The translations under genes and the position numbers were made by a program. 64,000 nucleotides of DNA from Halocaridina rubra (Eukaryota; Arthropoda; Malacostraca; Decapoda; Atyidae): assembly GCA_037179515.1 (NCBI GenBank), contig JAXCGZ010007587.1, positions 133,501 to 197,500 of the forward strand, given 5' to 3'. The first letter of the stretch is position 1. Every line of letters starts with the position of its first letter. Of the stretch, positions 14,030 to 25,483 are shown piece after piece. A model generated the notes under the pieces. That model did no database searches, had not been told where the DNA came from, and saw only the letters and a program-made list of their open reading frames with translations.

Positions 14030-16944
14030 TTAGTAATACTTATCATACCTGTCCTTAAAACTATGGATTGAGATAGCATTAACTACCTCCCCGCTTAGCG
14101 AATTCCAATTATCAACTACTCTTACACTGAAAAAGTATTTCCTTACATCCTGCAAACAAGTTTTCTTACGAAGCTTCAAACTATGACCTCTAGTTCTAAA
14201 GCCAGCCATATCAAAATATCGATCCCTATCCACTCTATCATAACCATGAAGGAATTTAAAGACTGTCACCATATCCCCCCTCACTCTTCTAGCTTCCAGT
14301 GATGGTAAGTCTAATTCCCTCAGCCTCTCATAATAACTGAGATTGCGTATTTCTGGCACCAGTTTCGTGGCATGTCTTTGAACTTTTTCAAGCTTAGCTA
14401 TGTGCTTTTTCAAGTGCGGATTCCAAAAGGGGGCTGCATATTCGAGTTTTGGCCTCACATAGGTTACATAAATATTTCTGAACATTTCCTTGTCCATGTG
14501 CCTGAAGGCTACCCTTACATTTGATAAGAATGCATATGCTGCCCTTACTATGCCATTTATATGTATTTCTGGAGACAAATCTGTCAGTATGTTTACTCCT
14601 AGATCTCTTTCATTTTCTGTCTCTTGAAGTTGTACTCCAGCCACCGAGTAGTCAAGCTTGGGCCTTCTTGCACTTGTACCCATTCTCATTACCTTACATT
14701 TTGAAGTAATTTCATTAGCCACTTTTCTGACCACTCATGCAGATTATTTAGATCCTCCTGAAGTTCTCTACCATTGTTCTCGTTTTTTACTTTCTTCACA
14801 ATCTTTGCATCATCTGCAAACATATTCATGAATGAATTTACAGACTCTGGTAGGTCATTTACATATACAAGGAACAAAAGTGGCCCTAAAACTGAACCCT
14901 GTGGAACTCCACTACTAACTCTTCTCCATTCAGACACTGAGTGTCTTACTCTAACCCTCTGTTCCCTTCCTTCTAAGTAAGTTTTTATCCATTCCAAGAC
15001 ATTTCCACCTATTCTAGCCATTGCTTGCAGCTTCCTAATAAGTCTCCCATGTGGAACAGTGTCAAACGCTTTCTGGAAGTCTAGGAATATGCAATCTGCC
15101 CAGCCCTCTCTTTCCTGTAAGATTTGGCTTACCTCATCATAAAATTCTAATAAGTTTGTTACTGTTGATCTTCCTTCTCTGAAGCCATGTTGCCTCACTG
15201 ACAAAAAGTTGAAGGATTCCAAGTGAAGAGAGATATGTTTCCTTAGTAGTTTCTCCATAAGTTTGCAAACTATGCTGGTCAAGGAAACTGGTCTATAGTT
15301 CAGAGCCGTATCCCTCCTTCCCTTTTTGAAGATAGGTATCACATTTGCTTGTTTCCAGCATCTTGGAATCTCCCCCGACTCCAGTGACTCCTTAAATATG
15401 ATACTTAGTGCCACTGATATTGTGTTTGCGCATTTTTTAAGCACATGAGGGGATATGTCATCAGGACCTGTAGCTTTATGAACATCTAAATCCATCAGCG
15501 CTTTGCATACCTCTGTGGCTGTAAGGTTGATGTTCTCTAATACCGGCCCTTGAGCTTCTATCACTGCAATCTGAGGGGGTGGGGTATTTTCTACTGTAAA
15601 TACTGACTGAAACTCCTTGTTCAATTCTTTGCAGATCTCTTCATCCGTCTCAGTGATGCTTCCATCCGCTCTCTTTAGCCTTAAAACCTGTTCTTTTACC
15701 TTCAGTTTTCCTCTGATAAAGCTGTGGAAAAGCTTGGAATTTTATTTAGCCTTCCTGGTGATGTCCCTCTCATAGTCTCTGTCTGCCTCTCTCCTTTTAC
15801 TTAGGTAGTCATTTCTTGCTCTTTTGTAGGTTTGCCATTCATTTATGTTTTTTCTCCTCCTATACCTTTTCCAGCATTTGTCTCTTCACTCCTTAGCTCT
15901 TTTACACCCATTATCGAACCATTTCTCTCTGGCATGAATTACACCTACTTTGGTGACAGGTATGCAGCAATCTACTATCTTCCCATATTTCTCACAAAAG
16001 ATGTCATACATTTCTTGTACAGATTTGTTGTAAAATAAGGTTCTCCAGTCAATAACTGCAAAAAGCTCATTCATTTTGATGTAATCTCCTTTCGGATAGT
16101 TCCTCCTCATGTCCTCAGTGCCTCTACTCTCAGGAAGAATATCTTCAATGATATACTCCATCAACAACACACAGTTGTCACTCTTTCCAATTGGTGGTTC
16201 ATACTCATTTTTTTCAATATCCAACACATTATCTGTGAACACTAGATCAAGTAGTGATGGCTCATCCCCACCCCTGGCCCTTGTTGGTTCCATTACATGT
16301 TGGTGTAGGAAATTCCCTTGTACGCAATCTAGGAATCTTGCCCCGAATGAGTCCTCACCACTGTGTGGGTCAAGATTTATCCAATCTATCTCTTTATGAT
16401 TAAAGTCTCCCATAATCAAAATCCTACATTTTTTTTCCCATGCCATGTTAACAACTGAGTTTATGACTTCAATAGTACCTATATGACTTTCCTCATAAAC
16501 TTCAAGCCTATTTTGGTTCCTTGGTGGGTTGTATACAAGAGTTATTATAATGTTCTCTGACCCAGTATTTATGCGAGCAACAAGAAATTCCTTGAACTCA
16601 CTTTCTATAGCCAAGTTTATTTCTTCGACTTGAATCCTTTCACTTATGAGCAGTGCTATCCCTCCACCAGTCCTCTCAGATCTTTCAACCCTTAGTATTC
16701 TGAAACCCTTAGGAAAAACTGTGACACTGTTTATGTCCTCACTCAACTTAGTCTCTGTAATTGCTACTATATCTGCCTTACTGTTGTGAATCCTATCTTT
16801 TAATTCTACTGCCTTACCAGCTAATCCATCAGCATTTGTGTATAACAATCTTAATGAGGCCCCATCCCCTGATCTTCTGTCATTATCTTCTTTATCTCTC
16901 CTTTGTCTGGAAGAACTCTGTAATGAAAATTTTTCTTCTGTTCT
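14030..16944 (-). pseudogene. LINE I ORF2 of copy B: endonuclease plus reverse transcriptase, broken
   Basis: The frame opens after a TGA at 16,945-16,947 with no ATG before the endonuclease. Endonuclease motifs are LLYTNADG, ITETKL and GDFNHK; the catalytic SDH reads SDN (plus-strand change near 16,171). TGG-to-TGA near 15,888 and GAA-to-TAA near 15,745 stop the frame between endonuclease and RT. RT motifs LDFQKAFD, SGVPQGSVLGP and FADD (14,809-14,820) are intact. A 4-5 nt deletion near 14,706-14,725 shifts the C-terminal part, which ends FKDRYDKYY. The protein would nick DNA and prime reverse transcription at the nick; this copy cannot make it. Confidence 0.87.
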
Positions 16945-17930
16945 TCATTTCTTTCATCATTTAACCTTCTTGCCTCTTGCAACAAGTTTTTTATCTTTCC
17001 CATCTCTTCCTGTGTTCTGTATTGTCTAATGAACACTTCTTTGAATTCTTGAAGGTCTTTTAGACTTTTTTTTCTCAACAATATTTCCCTACATGTTTCC
17101 CCTCTCTCAAAGGTTACTTTTGTTGGTCTCGGCTTTCCTTCCCTCGAGTATTTACCTAGTTGGTGTATGTTTACAATATCCTCAGGACCACATACTACTC
17201 CAAGCTTTCTTATCAGGTCTGCAACCCTAGCTTTGTTTTCTTCAAGTCTCCCCTGCCATGTTGGCCCCTGGGACTAACTTATGCCTGAGATTACCACTGT
17301 CTTCTCCTTATCAAGTGCCTGTCTGATGAGTGGGTTTGCCCTTTCCATCACAACGTCTTTAATTTTTTCGATTACTGTTTCTTTATAGTCAACTGTTTGT
17401 ATGTTTTCCAGTGCCACCACCTTTACAGCCTCTTTTACTGCCACATTCCCCTTTGGTGCATCAGCAAAGGAAGTTTTCATGGCATCATTTTCCATATTCA
17501 GCTCCTGGAACTCTTTTCTGAACTGTTCAATGTTTTCCTTAATCTGAACATTCCAAGCAGCAATCTCGTCTCTCTCAGAAGAGAGCAGTGAACTAACATC
17601 TAATTCCTTTAGGTTGTCATTCAGCTGTTTGTTTTTATCTTCTTGTTTAGAAATTCTAGATTCTAGTTGACTCTTTTCCCCTTCCAGCTTCTTTATTCTT
17701 TTTTCTAGTTCCTTTCTCTCCTGCCCTTGTGCTTTATTTGCTTCCTCCAAAGATCTTATTTGTTCTCTGAGTGTTTCATTCTCTTTCATTTCTCCATCCA
17801 TATTCCGAATTTTATCATCAAGGCTTATAACCATTTCCTCTAACTTCTTGATTCTCTGTTTAAGTCCTCTGATGACTACCCCTTCTCCCGACCCATGGGT
17901 GGGAGAGGTTTGGGACAGAGATGGCTTCAT
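16851..17930 (-). pseudogene. LINE I ORF1: coiled coil plus RRM-like region, split by one in-frame TAG
   Basis: The frame from ATG 17,930 to TAA 16,851-16,853 would be 359 codons, but TAG at 17,274-17,276 interrupts it. Both halves are in the same frame, so this is a single nonsense change. Residues about 20-115 are rich in heptad Leu/Ile/Lys/Glu (LKQRIKKLEEMVISLDDKI, LEKRIKKLEGEKSQLESRIS), a predicted coiled coil for trimerisation. After the stop, the region RKLGVVCGPEDIVNIHQLG...GKPRPTKVTFE has the pattern of the RRM-like RNA-binding domain of LINE ORF1 proteins. The expected role is chaperone and coat for the element RNA. ORF2 overlaps its last 92 nt. Confidence 0.8.
16926..16932 (-). promoter_or_regulatory. 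Candidate -1 ribosomal frameshift site (A AAU UUU) at the ORF1/ORF2 overlap
   Basis: On the minus strand the ORF1 codons AAA AAT TTT CAT contain the heptamer A AAT TTT in the zero frame, which fits the X XXY YYZ slippery pattern. ORF2 is in the -1 frame relative to ORF1 and is open from a TGA at 16,945-16,947, so slippage here would enter ORF2. The same heptamer in the same ORF1 frame occurs in copy A at 2408-2414. I see no strong pseudoknot or hairpin just downstream, only a weak TCTTC/GAAGA pairing. Confidence 0.4.
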
Positions 17931-18443
17931 TTTTATGTTCTCCCTCTCACAGAATATAGAAAGAAGACGAGAAAGAGGAAAGAAAAAGAGAAGAGAAAAA
18001 CTTCTAATTTAGCTTCACACAGAATTTTTATATCTCCATATAAGTGCTATTTAGTGACTCAGTTTGTCTCCTTTCTGGTAACACACATCTTAACTTAAAA
18101 ACTTGACCATGGTAATTTAAGTATAAAAAGAAAAAGAAAAACAAAAGTCAAACCTGAAGGAAAATTCGAATTTGTGTTCGAGGTGGCACCCACCTGTTTC
18201 TGTTATATATTCTTCCTAACTGATAAACTGACTTGCTAACCAAGATATGTTATCACGGGATTAGACTTTACATTTAACTCAATATATATACAGAATAACA
18301 AAATAGTAAAAGAGAAAGCTAAAAGAAAAGCAAAAAAAAAATGAAGAAAATAAGACTGCTGTACTACTTGGCAACTTAACTCAGTACTGTTGACAGGTGG
18401 ATATTTGGTAATTTTTTTTCTTTTATTATTCAATTTTGTGTGT

Positions 18444-18654
18444 GTGATTACCTAATTGTGATTACCTAATTGTGTTTACGGGAAAGAGCCCAAAGCTCGT
18501 ATCTTCCCGTCTCCTGATCGGTTCCATTTTTAGACTTAGTGATACTTATCATACCTGTCCTTAAAACTATGGATTGAGGTAGCATTAACTACCTCCTCGC
18601 TTAGCGAATTCCAATTATCAACTACTCTTACACTGAAAAAGTATTTCCTTACAT

Positions 18655-18657
<3 letters not shown>
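18444..18657 (-). mobile_element. LINE family I, short 5'-truncated copy inserted in (GT)n
   Basis: About 214 bp matches the last codons and 3' UTR of copy D, ending with two AATTAGGTAATCAC units (minus sense). Both sides are GT repeats on the plus strand: a short GTGTGTGTG on the left and a long array from 18,658 on the right. This is the clearest case of an insertion within an (AC)n array because both junctions are visible and the copy is short. Confidence 0.9.
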
Positions 18658-18720
<63 letters not shown>

Positions 18721-18727
18721 TGTGTGT

Positions 18728-18761
<34 letters not shown>
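18658..18761. repeat. (GT)n microsatellite, 5' side of the short LINE I copy
   Basis: The GT array has two interruptions (GTTTG near 18,717 and GGG near 18,729) and directly abuts the LINE fragment. Confidence 0.97.
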
Positions 18762-18764
<3 letters not shown>

Positions 18765-18789
18765 CAACACTGAAATGTTACTAGACAGT

Positions 18790-18926
18790 CTAAAAGGGTA
18801 GGAAAAGGTCCATTGAAGAAAACAAACGTTGCTGGTCACCTTTGAGAATGTGACCAGAGAAAGTCACGAAAATAATAAGTACTTCAAATATTTTTTGCGT
18901 TGTTTTCTTCAATGGGCTTTTTCCCA

Positions 18927-18928
<2 letters not shown>
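18790..18928. repeat. Foldback repeat, family P, copy 2
   Basis: Arms at 18,797-18,838 and 18,898-18,928 are reverse complements (GGTAGGAAAAGGTCCATTGA against TCAATGGGCTTTTTCCCACC). The inner sequence, GGTCACCTTTGAGAATGTGACC and AATAATAAGTACTT, matches the inner arm of the large foldback at 63.6-63.8 kb. The outer flank CTAGACAGTCTAAAA matches the 63.9-kb flank in reverse. Confidence 0.75.

Positions 18929-19003
<75 letters not shown>
18929..19003. repeat. (AT)n microsatellite, left target flank of the LTR retrotransposon
   Basis: The AT array runs up to the first base of the 3' LTR. The other end of the LTR element also abuts a TA array, so the element appears to have inserted into TA repeats. 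Confidence 0.95.
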
Positions 19004-19007
<4 letters not shown>

Positions 19008-19757
19008 GTATGAATTTTGGACTTCCATTTGAATTCACCAATTTGTAAGATGACTGGGTTATCTCACCGCTCGTCACCACTGACGTAAGGTTAATTACTA
19101 TGTTATAATTATTAGTACCAGACGGGTACAAGGTAAGAATGGACAAGCAGTGATTCCTTTATCTTAATTTATTCTAGAGTACAACACATTCGACGCCTCA
19201 ATGCCCCCACCCTATGACTATCACAATCTATGATCTATTCATGCCCCGGGCAAAGTTCTAACTAACTGTCGCTCTCTGACTGCTTTCTGGCTGCCATGGG
19301 GATACTTGAAATACCCCAAAGGCAGGGCGTGTCGCTAAATCTACTTCTGCCAATTGCCTTCAGGTTCAAAGAGAGGTCCCTCCTCTTGTGGGACGGGCTA
19401 TTTCAGTTGGCCTATAGAACGGAAAAGTTCCAGGTCAGAGCGTGGCTATTGGGTATCCCTCCAGGGCATATAGGGTTACTTGTGATTTTAGGCAGGGCCA
19501 CATTCTGGGTCTTTCCCACACTCTTGAGGCACTTGACGCCAGGTGGCTAAGCCCTATGCTAAAGCACCTGGGTTCAGCCAGGTGCTAAGCCCTATGGATC
19601 CAGCCAGGCGCTAAGCCCTATGGATCTGTTTACCGTACCCAGATAAACAACTGGGAGAGTATTCTATTTCACCCTTGACCTCTAGCCTCTCACGTTTCTC
19701 TTCACGACTTGTTACAGTTTCAGATTCTGACTTCAGCAAGGCTTCAGTCATGCGACA
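19004..19757 (-). repeat. 3' LTR of the complete LTR retrotransposon
   Basis: The LTR is 754 bp and runs TG to CA on the minus strand (TGTCGCATGAC to ATACGACA). A minus-strand AATAAA near 19,168-19,173 could be its poly(A) signal. It contains a repeated GGTGCTAAGCCCTATGGATC-like segment on the plus strand near 19,575-19,625. Confidence 0.88.
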
Positions 19758-19774
19758 TCCCTCCCAACCAAAAC
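19758..19774 (-). promoter_or_regulatory. Polypurine tract next to the 3' LTR
   Basis: On the minus strand TTTTGGTTGGGAGGGA lies directly before the TG start of the 3' LTR, the position and composition expected for the plus-strand primer of an LTR retrotransposon. Copy 1 has the same tract at plus 11,777-11,793. Confidence 0.7.
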
Positions 19775-21996
19775 TGAAATATCTTTTATTTCAGTCGAAG
19801 CATGGGCTATCTTTTGAGAGCTCTTGGATATATCCTAGCTAACACTAGTTTACAATAAAAATGGGGCCGAATTATTTTAGCTATTATCTAAGAATTCCTA
19901 TTTCTATGAACCCTAAACAATCTTTAGGACAAACATATTCCTATATTAAAAAAATAAAAATAACCATAATCATTAGGATTTCAGTGTGTAACTAATCATT
20001 ATCAAACATTAATTAAGATCACAAGTTAGTTTAGATCATAACGTTAATTTATCTACTTCTCTCCTTTTTCAAAAGATTTACGAAAGTTGGTTAGTTACAG
20101 TAAAAATATGAATCATGTAGAACATTAGCATGTACGAACATTTAAAATGCGATAGACAATAACATAAATGGAAACTTCCTATCGTTACTATGGGGCATTG
20201 ATTTGTCTTAAAATTAGGCCTTAAAAACTACTCCTGAAACAAAATATTGGTTACGATGTGAAAAGTCAGAAAACATTCATCATTCCAATGTGAAATTCCT
20301 ATTCAGAGACAAACTGATATGAGAACTTAATGAACACAAAGATTAAATCATGATTCAAGCAATGATAATGCTAAAGCAAAACACTAATATTATTTAAGCA
20401 GAAGACAACTTATTACTGTCGGTGCAAATCATACAATTCATCAAAGGCACTTATTCAAAAACTATCTTTAAAGGAGTCTCTGAGTTGTCGCTTAAAATTA
20501 TCTTAAAACTAGGTAAAACAAATAATAAAAGGGGACCTTTTCTTTCCCATTTTTTTTTTCAGTTCTAAAGCGTGGGTTGTTCTTTCCAACAAATAATAAG
20601 GGATTTTTAAATACCCTTCTTTCTCTCTGGGATTTCATCAATTCATTTACATGGCTTTTTAGTGTTTTTAGGACATTAAAGACTTTTGTTTTCTCTTTCC
20701 CTTGCTCATGAATTCTTGCTAGGCGTGATTCCACGGTTTCTCTCTGGGATTTCATTTTTTCACTCCCCCGCCGTCCTTGCTGCAGGCCCAGGTTCGTACA
20801 CTACCATAAATTATCTTCTTTCCAAGATAGGCAAGACAAAGAGGAAGCGATCGATGCACCTTTCTAATCCTTCCAGCCTGGCTTTTTCGTCCTACCCTCG
20901 GCCGATCTTGACTACGACCACCCTGCAGGAGACCTGCAACGTCACAGCGATTTCTCTTCAGTACTGCAATCCACACGTACCTTCGAAGCAGACCTCGGGA
21001 TGAAAATTTGAACCTATGTCACTACTACAGTTGTAAGAAAGGTTCCCTATGACTTCTGGGTACCAACAATGGCCATACGTTGGTAATCGAGGCTATACTT
21101 TGCCTCCCCTGCAACTGCAAGTGATTGCAATCTCTATTCAATGGGCAACAGGGACTTGTTTGAGAGGACAAAATCTAAAGACTTTTAGAACTTGCAGGTC
21201 GGGGCTGCCTAGAAATAGGGTGGTAATGGAAGGTATGTGTCTACACAACTAGATTATTATTCCAAGATACTTAGGGCTTAGCAACTGCTACATAGCATTA
21301 GTCTACTATAAATATCAAAAAGAACAATCATTAAATGCTGAGAAAAGCCACTAAAGAAATATTCTTATTAGCAGTGGCTACAATAACATCAAGTATGAAT
21401 TCAGATAAAAGATACAAATCATCAGGTTACTGCTGATTTCATTTCAGAAATAATAGTTAGCAACAGGCCATTGAGAGATAGCAACAATATCAGTCAACAT
21501 AATAACATTACTAATAATCATGATCAAAATAAGAATAATAAACAATAAAAATAAAAATATTAAATCGGAAATATCAGTATATATACAATGGAGACTGGCA
21601 TTCAGAAGTAAGAACAGAGTTCTATACTTATATTTCATAGTAATGCTCATTCTAACACAGTCTCTTTTACTATTTAAATTCCTGCTGTCATAATCTATGT
21701 ATATATATAGAGCATAAGTGGCAACTTGCTGGCTCCACAATTTGTCAATGGGAGTTCTATCTATTCTCTAAACAGTTGCGACATGTGGCAAAAATATTTA
21801 TGCAAATGGCGGTACTACCGATGTCTTATCAGTATTTATGCAATAACAGCATGCAACAATCTATCGACTGCAATAAAATGTAGGCACAATTATCGCCTAA
21901 CTTCGCTGGAAAAAAAACACAAAAAAAGAATCAATGACGGCAACATTCTTTTAGCATCGAAAGGAGCCTCTGTCAGTCTCAGAGTCAAGTGGAAGG

Positions 21997-21999
<3 letters not shown>

Positions 22000-22070
<71 letters not shown>
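22000..22070. repeat. (AG)n microsatellite inside the LTR element
   Basis: A pure AG run of about 71 bp interrupts the internal region. Copy 1 is cut off before this point, so it is unknown whether the run belongs to the family. Confidence 0.95.
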
Positions 22071-22072
<2 letters not shown>

Positions 22073-24746
22073 TGGGCGACCTTGAAATACGTCGCGGTCT
22101 CCACCCTGTGGTCAGGCGAGACAGGCTTCCTTCTTTTACTTGTACTGAAAATAAAAAATTGTCGCAGAGTATCTCTAATAAAAGAATAAATAAACAAATG
22201 AAAGTGAACAAACGTTAGCAATGACTATCGATAGAGTCTTACGTTTATTGTCAGAGGGCTATTCTTATTCCCCCTCAACAAAAAAACAAAAGCAAAAGAA
22301 CTTAGTGTACAACTGCAGAAACGTCGAAGCATAAATCTATTCCTTTCTGTTTAATATTGCTAAGGACTTTACTGTAACAGCATACACATCCTTGTCTATA
22401 ATGACAATCCTTTTCTTGCTATAAATCAGAGGGTTGAGTCGAAGCACACTCTCTAAAAGGCAACTTATCCCTGATGAAATTAAAGCAAAATATTACAATC
22501 ATATGTGACAATATCTCTACTGCTATCAACAAAAGCACAAATATCTTTTTCTTCACAAACGTCTTATCATGACTTAAGTATCATTAATTTTAACTTTAAA
22601 ACTCAACATATAAATTCTGAGAATCTTAATTATCTCAATTAGCTCAATTATAATTTTAAATTCATAACAGTAACAGTAATTAACAATAATTATTTCTAGA
22701 TAATCTTTTCAAAACTCTTTAATTAAGATTTTAAAGATTTCTTCAATACAAAAAGAACTATATAACAAAAACGGGAATCTGAAAAAATATAAAACGTCTG
22801 TCCCTGTGTATGCAATAATAAAAACAAAAAGTATATTTCATTAGCAACAGTAAAGAATGCATTTTGCTTAAGTTTCAAAATCTCGTAAGGAGTTGTACAT
22901 GAACAATTCAAACAGAAAATATATATATATATATATATTCTTTTACTATCTCGAATTTGACTTATTCGAATTACTATACAACAGAATTTCCTCCAGAACA
23001 GGGAGAAGTTCGACATATAACTGTTCTGTCTGTTTGCTTTTACGGGGGTGCGCATGTGGGCGCTGTTTTCTCCCCTGTTCTTTTGGCTTCTGGATCAACT
23101 TCTGCTCTCTCAAATACGGGAAACTGCTGTGTAACATTCTTGTTGTCATTTCGTGTCAGCTCTCACTCTTTCTTTATGACCAAGCTGAAATAATTTTGAT
23201 AAACATTATCATGGCTAAAACCCGCAAAGTTTTATTTTATCAATCTAACATATCTCTTCAGACAAATAATGTATATACTGCAGCTAGCAAAGAAAATAAA
23301 GAATCATTCATAGATTCACGTCCTTTATCACATAATATCTATCTTGGAACTCTCTCGGAAATCGAATAATAATCTCATTGGCGGAGTAGGGGACAAAACA
23401 AAAATAAAACAAAATTGGCATCTCAACCATATCTGGGCAGGTGGAGAATCACTTTTTCAAAAATATCCCTCACTAGATATTGCAACAGCGCATCACCTCC
23501 CATAAAAATACTCTGATATGGCATGCAGAAGAACCTGGTGGAGCAGGGGAACGACCCTCGCAGAGCCTCCCCAATCATGTTTCCTAACGGTGCTTTCCGC
23601 GATTTCACCCCCTAGAGCAACCCCCCCATTATACCCCTATTACACTCATTATACTCATTCGCTCACATGCGCTCACATTCAAATTTGCATTCCCTTTCTC
23701 TCTGTCTATGGAAAATTCTCTTTTATTTACAACGCGTTGGTTTCCCTTTCCCTACCACTCTGAAGAAGTGTAAAGGTGAAATCTCGGTTGGGCCGCATGG
23801 TCACAGACTGCCTCACCAGTCCTAGGTCCCATTCTAACGAACAAGCAAACATTCTACTCCCTTGAAGCTACGTTAGGGTGACACTGAAAAACCTTCCCTA
23901 TTCTAGGACAGCACAAATTCCTCTAATTTACTCTTACCTTCACCTGCATAGCGTGAAATAAACTCATCTCTAAATAATATCACAAAATTTCTTATTCTTC
24001 AAAAAAACATGCCACACACGTATCATAATATTAATTTCTTCATCATAACAACATTAACAAAAACAATCTATCATATGTCTTTCTTTCGCTAAAACATTAC
24101 TCCCACGGAGAAAAAACAAACAAAAAAAGAAAAACCTTAAAAACAGGCGTAATCTTAACACTCGATTTCTTACGCTTTAAGAAATTTATATAAAAATGAT
24201 TTTACACGTACTTTAAATATCAAAGATCAGTACAATTACTACATATTTATAATAACGAGGTTGGGAGATCGATTGGTCACTTCCGCATTCCTTTCTCGAA
24301 AATCACACGTGTTCTAAGTAAAACCTTAAAAACAGATTCACGTATATTACTCACTATAATTCTTACACTTAAGAAATTAATATACTGTAATAGTGATTTC
24401 ACGTGCATTAAATTTGTCAATTAAAATCGATACATTCGCGTTCTTAAAATTCAATTTAGGCATTAATACAAATAAATGGAACACACTTCCAACGCAATTT
24501 CTTTATATTACTCAAATTATAACAAAAAATGGAGTTTATTACTGCTTATAGCTATTAGTACAAATTATCCATGTTAGTAATGGGTACAGAAATTCTACTT
24601 TTATCAACTTATTAGATGCCACACCCCTCATAGGAAGGTTGGCTGAGTCAAAGCATAACTACAAGATAAAATGGCGGCGTCCACCGACCTCAATTTTTTT
24701 TACTAATTGTCCCATTACTCACTGGATACAGATCACAAGTACTTAG
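22071..24746 (-). other. Non-coding internal region of the LTR retrotransposon
   Basis: No minus-strand frame longer than about 110 codons occurs here. The few short frames have no reverse transcriptase, integrase, protease or zinc-knuckle motif. Composition is AT-rich with short homopolymer stretches. Since the LTRs are nearly identical, loss of pol by slow decay is unlikely; the element was probably mobilised in this pol-less form. Confidence 0.6.
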
Positions 24747-25388
24747 CTATTTTAAGGAGGTGGTCCTGAAGAACTTCATGGCAGAAGGCAAGGAAGGAGG
24801 GGGTTCTCCTGGGCGCGGGAGGTTTCCGTCCAATTCTCCATCTCTCGAGTAAAATCGACGAATCGCCATCTTCTTGGTCGGATCCGGCAACTTATATTTC
24901 TTGTAATGGGCATTTTCACTCAATGCTCCGGTCACACTTCGGTTTACTAAGAAATATCTTAGGAATAGTTCCTTAAAAGTTTCATAATATTCTCTGTTTG
25001 ACCACTCGTCACTTCTCATCCGCAGACCCAAGTATTTCAGGAAGTCGGTCGCGGGAATTATGGACGGACATTCGAGGTCTTTTACATTTGCGCCATCGAG
25101 GTATAAAGGTGAATTTTTGACTCGAGGCTCCTTTACAACCAGGGCACGGGGTGGGGGCTTGTCCTGCTGCGTTCCCTGTGTCACCACGGGGCTCGGAGCG
25201 GCAGGGTGTTCGTCGATGTTTGAGGCGTCGGTTTCTCTGTCGGCGTTGACCAAGTTCCTTCTCGACGGAGCGGCGTCGGCAAGAATTTGTAGGCGCCGCA
25301 CGTGCTCCTCCGGTTCGAGAATTCTCCGGTGTTTGGCCTCGTCACTCATTTCTTGAATTGGGAGATGTTGGATTTCTGCTTTTGCCAT
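24747..25388 (-). CDS. Gag-position ORF of the LTR retrotransposon, unrecognised family
   Basis: The 213-codon frame starts at ATG 25,388, about 80 bp after the PBS. A longer open frame runs back to 25,508 but crosses the PBS and LTR. Residues 1-40 are charged and helical; 40-100 are Pro/Ala-rich and likely disordered; 105-175 form a compact-looking segment with CPSIIPATDFLKYLGLRMR and REYYETFKELFLRYFL; the end is basic and Pro-rich. There is no CCHC knuckle or catalytic motif. Position suggests a Gag-like or accessory structural protein. I do not recognise the family, and a captured host fragment is an alternative. Confidence 0.5.
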   Translation of the reverse strand: MAKAEIQHLPIQEMSDEAKHRRILEPEEHVRRLQILADAAPSRRNLVNADRETDASNIDEHPAAPSPVVTQGTQQDKPPPRALVVKEPRVKNSPLYLDGANVKDLECPSIIPATDFLKYLGLRMRSDEWSNREYYETFKELFLRYFLVNRSVTGALSENAHYKKYKLPDPTKKMAIRRFYSRDGELDGNLPRPGEPPPSLPSAMKFFRTTSLK

Positions 25389-25469
25389 TCTTATTTTCTT
25401 TTCTTCGCACTGGTTTCTTCTGATATGAGAGTCTCTTCGTATGTTTTCCAGGCGTGATGATCCGTACTG

Positions 25470-25480
25470 CGCTGCCACCA
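25470..25480 (-). promoter_or_regulatory. Primer-binding site of the LTR retrotransposon
   Basis: Three bases after the 5' LTR the minus strand reads TGGTGGCAGCG, complementary to a tRNA ending CGCTGCCACCA. The CCA end supports a tRNA primer; the isotype was not determined. Confidence 0.7.
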
Positions 25481-25483
25481 AGT

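Larger units (their letters stand above)
13939..18440 (-). mobile_element. LINE family I, copy B (longest copy, ORF1 and ORF2)
   Basis: This minus-strand copy starts on the right with a 5' UTR-like AT-rich region (about 17,931-18,440, boundary uncertain), then ORF1, ORF2 and 3' UTR. It ends at 13,939 with two copies of AATTAGGTAATCAC (minus sense). It lies in the internal region of LTR element copy 1. Unlike its sisters, its 3' junction is only CACAGATG, not a visible (AC)n array. It has nonsense codons in both ORFs and a substituted endonuclease His. Confidence 0.88.

Noticed and set aside
20498..20755. 85-codon Lys/Glu-rich frame in the LTR element (minus)
   Set aside because: The homologous part of copy 1 (about 12,700-12,900) has frame-breaking indels, so no evidence of coding.
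21444..21740. 98-codon minus-strand hydrophobic frame in the LTR element
   Set aside because: AT-rich, no motif, and not conserved as an open frame in copy 1.
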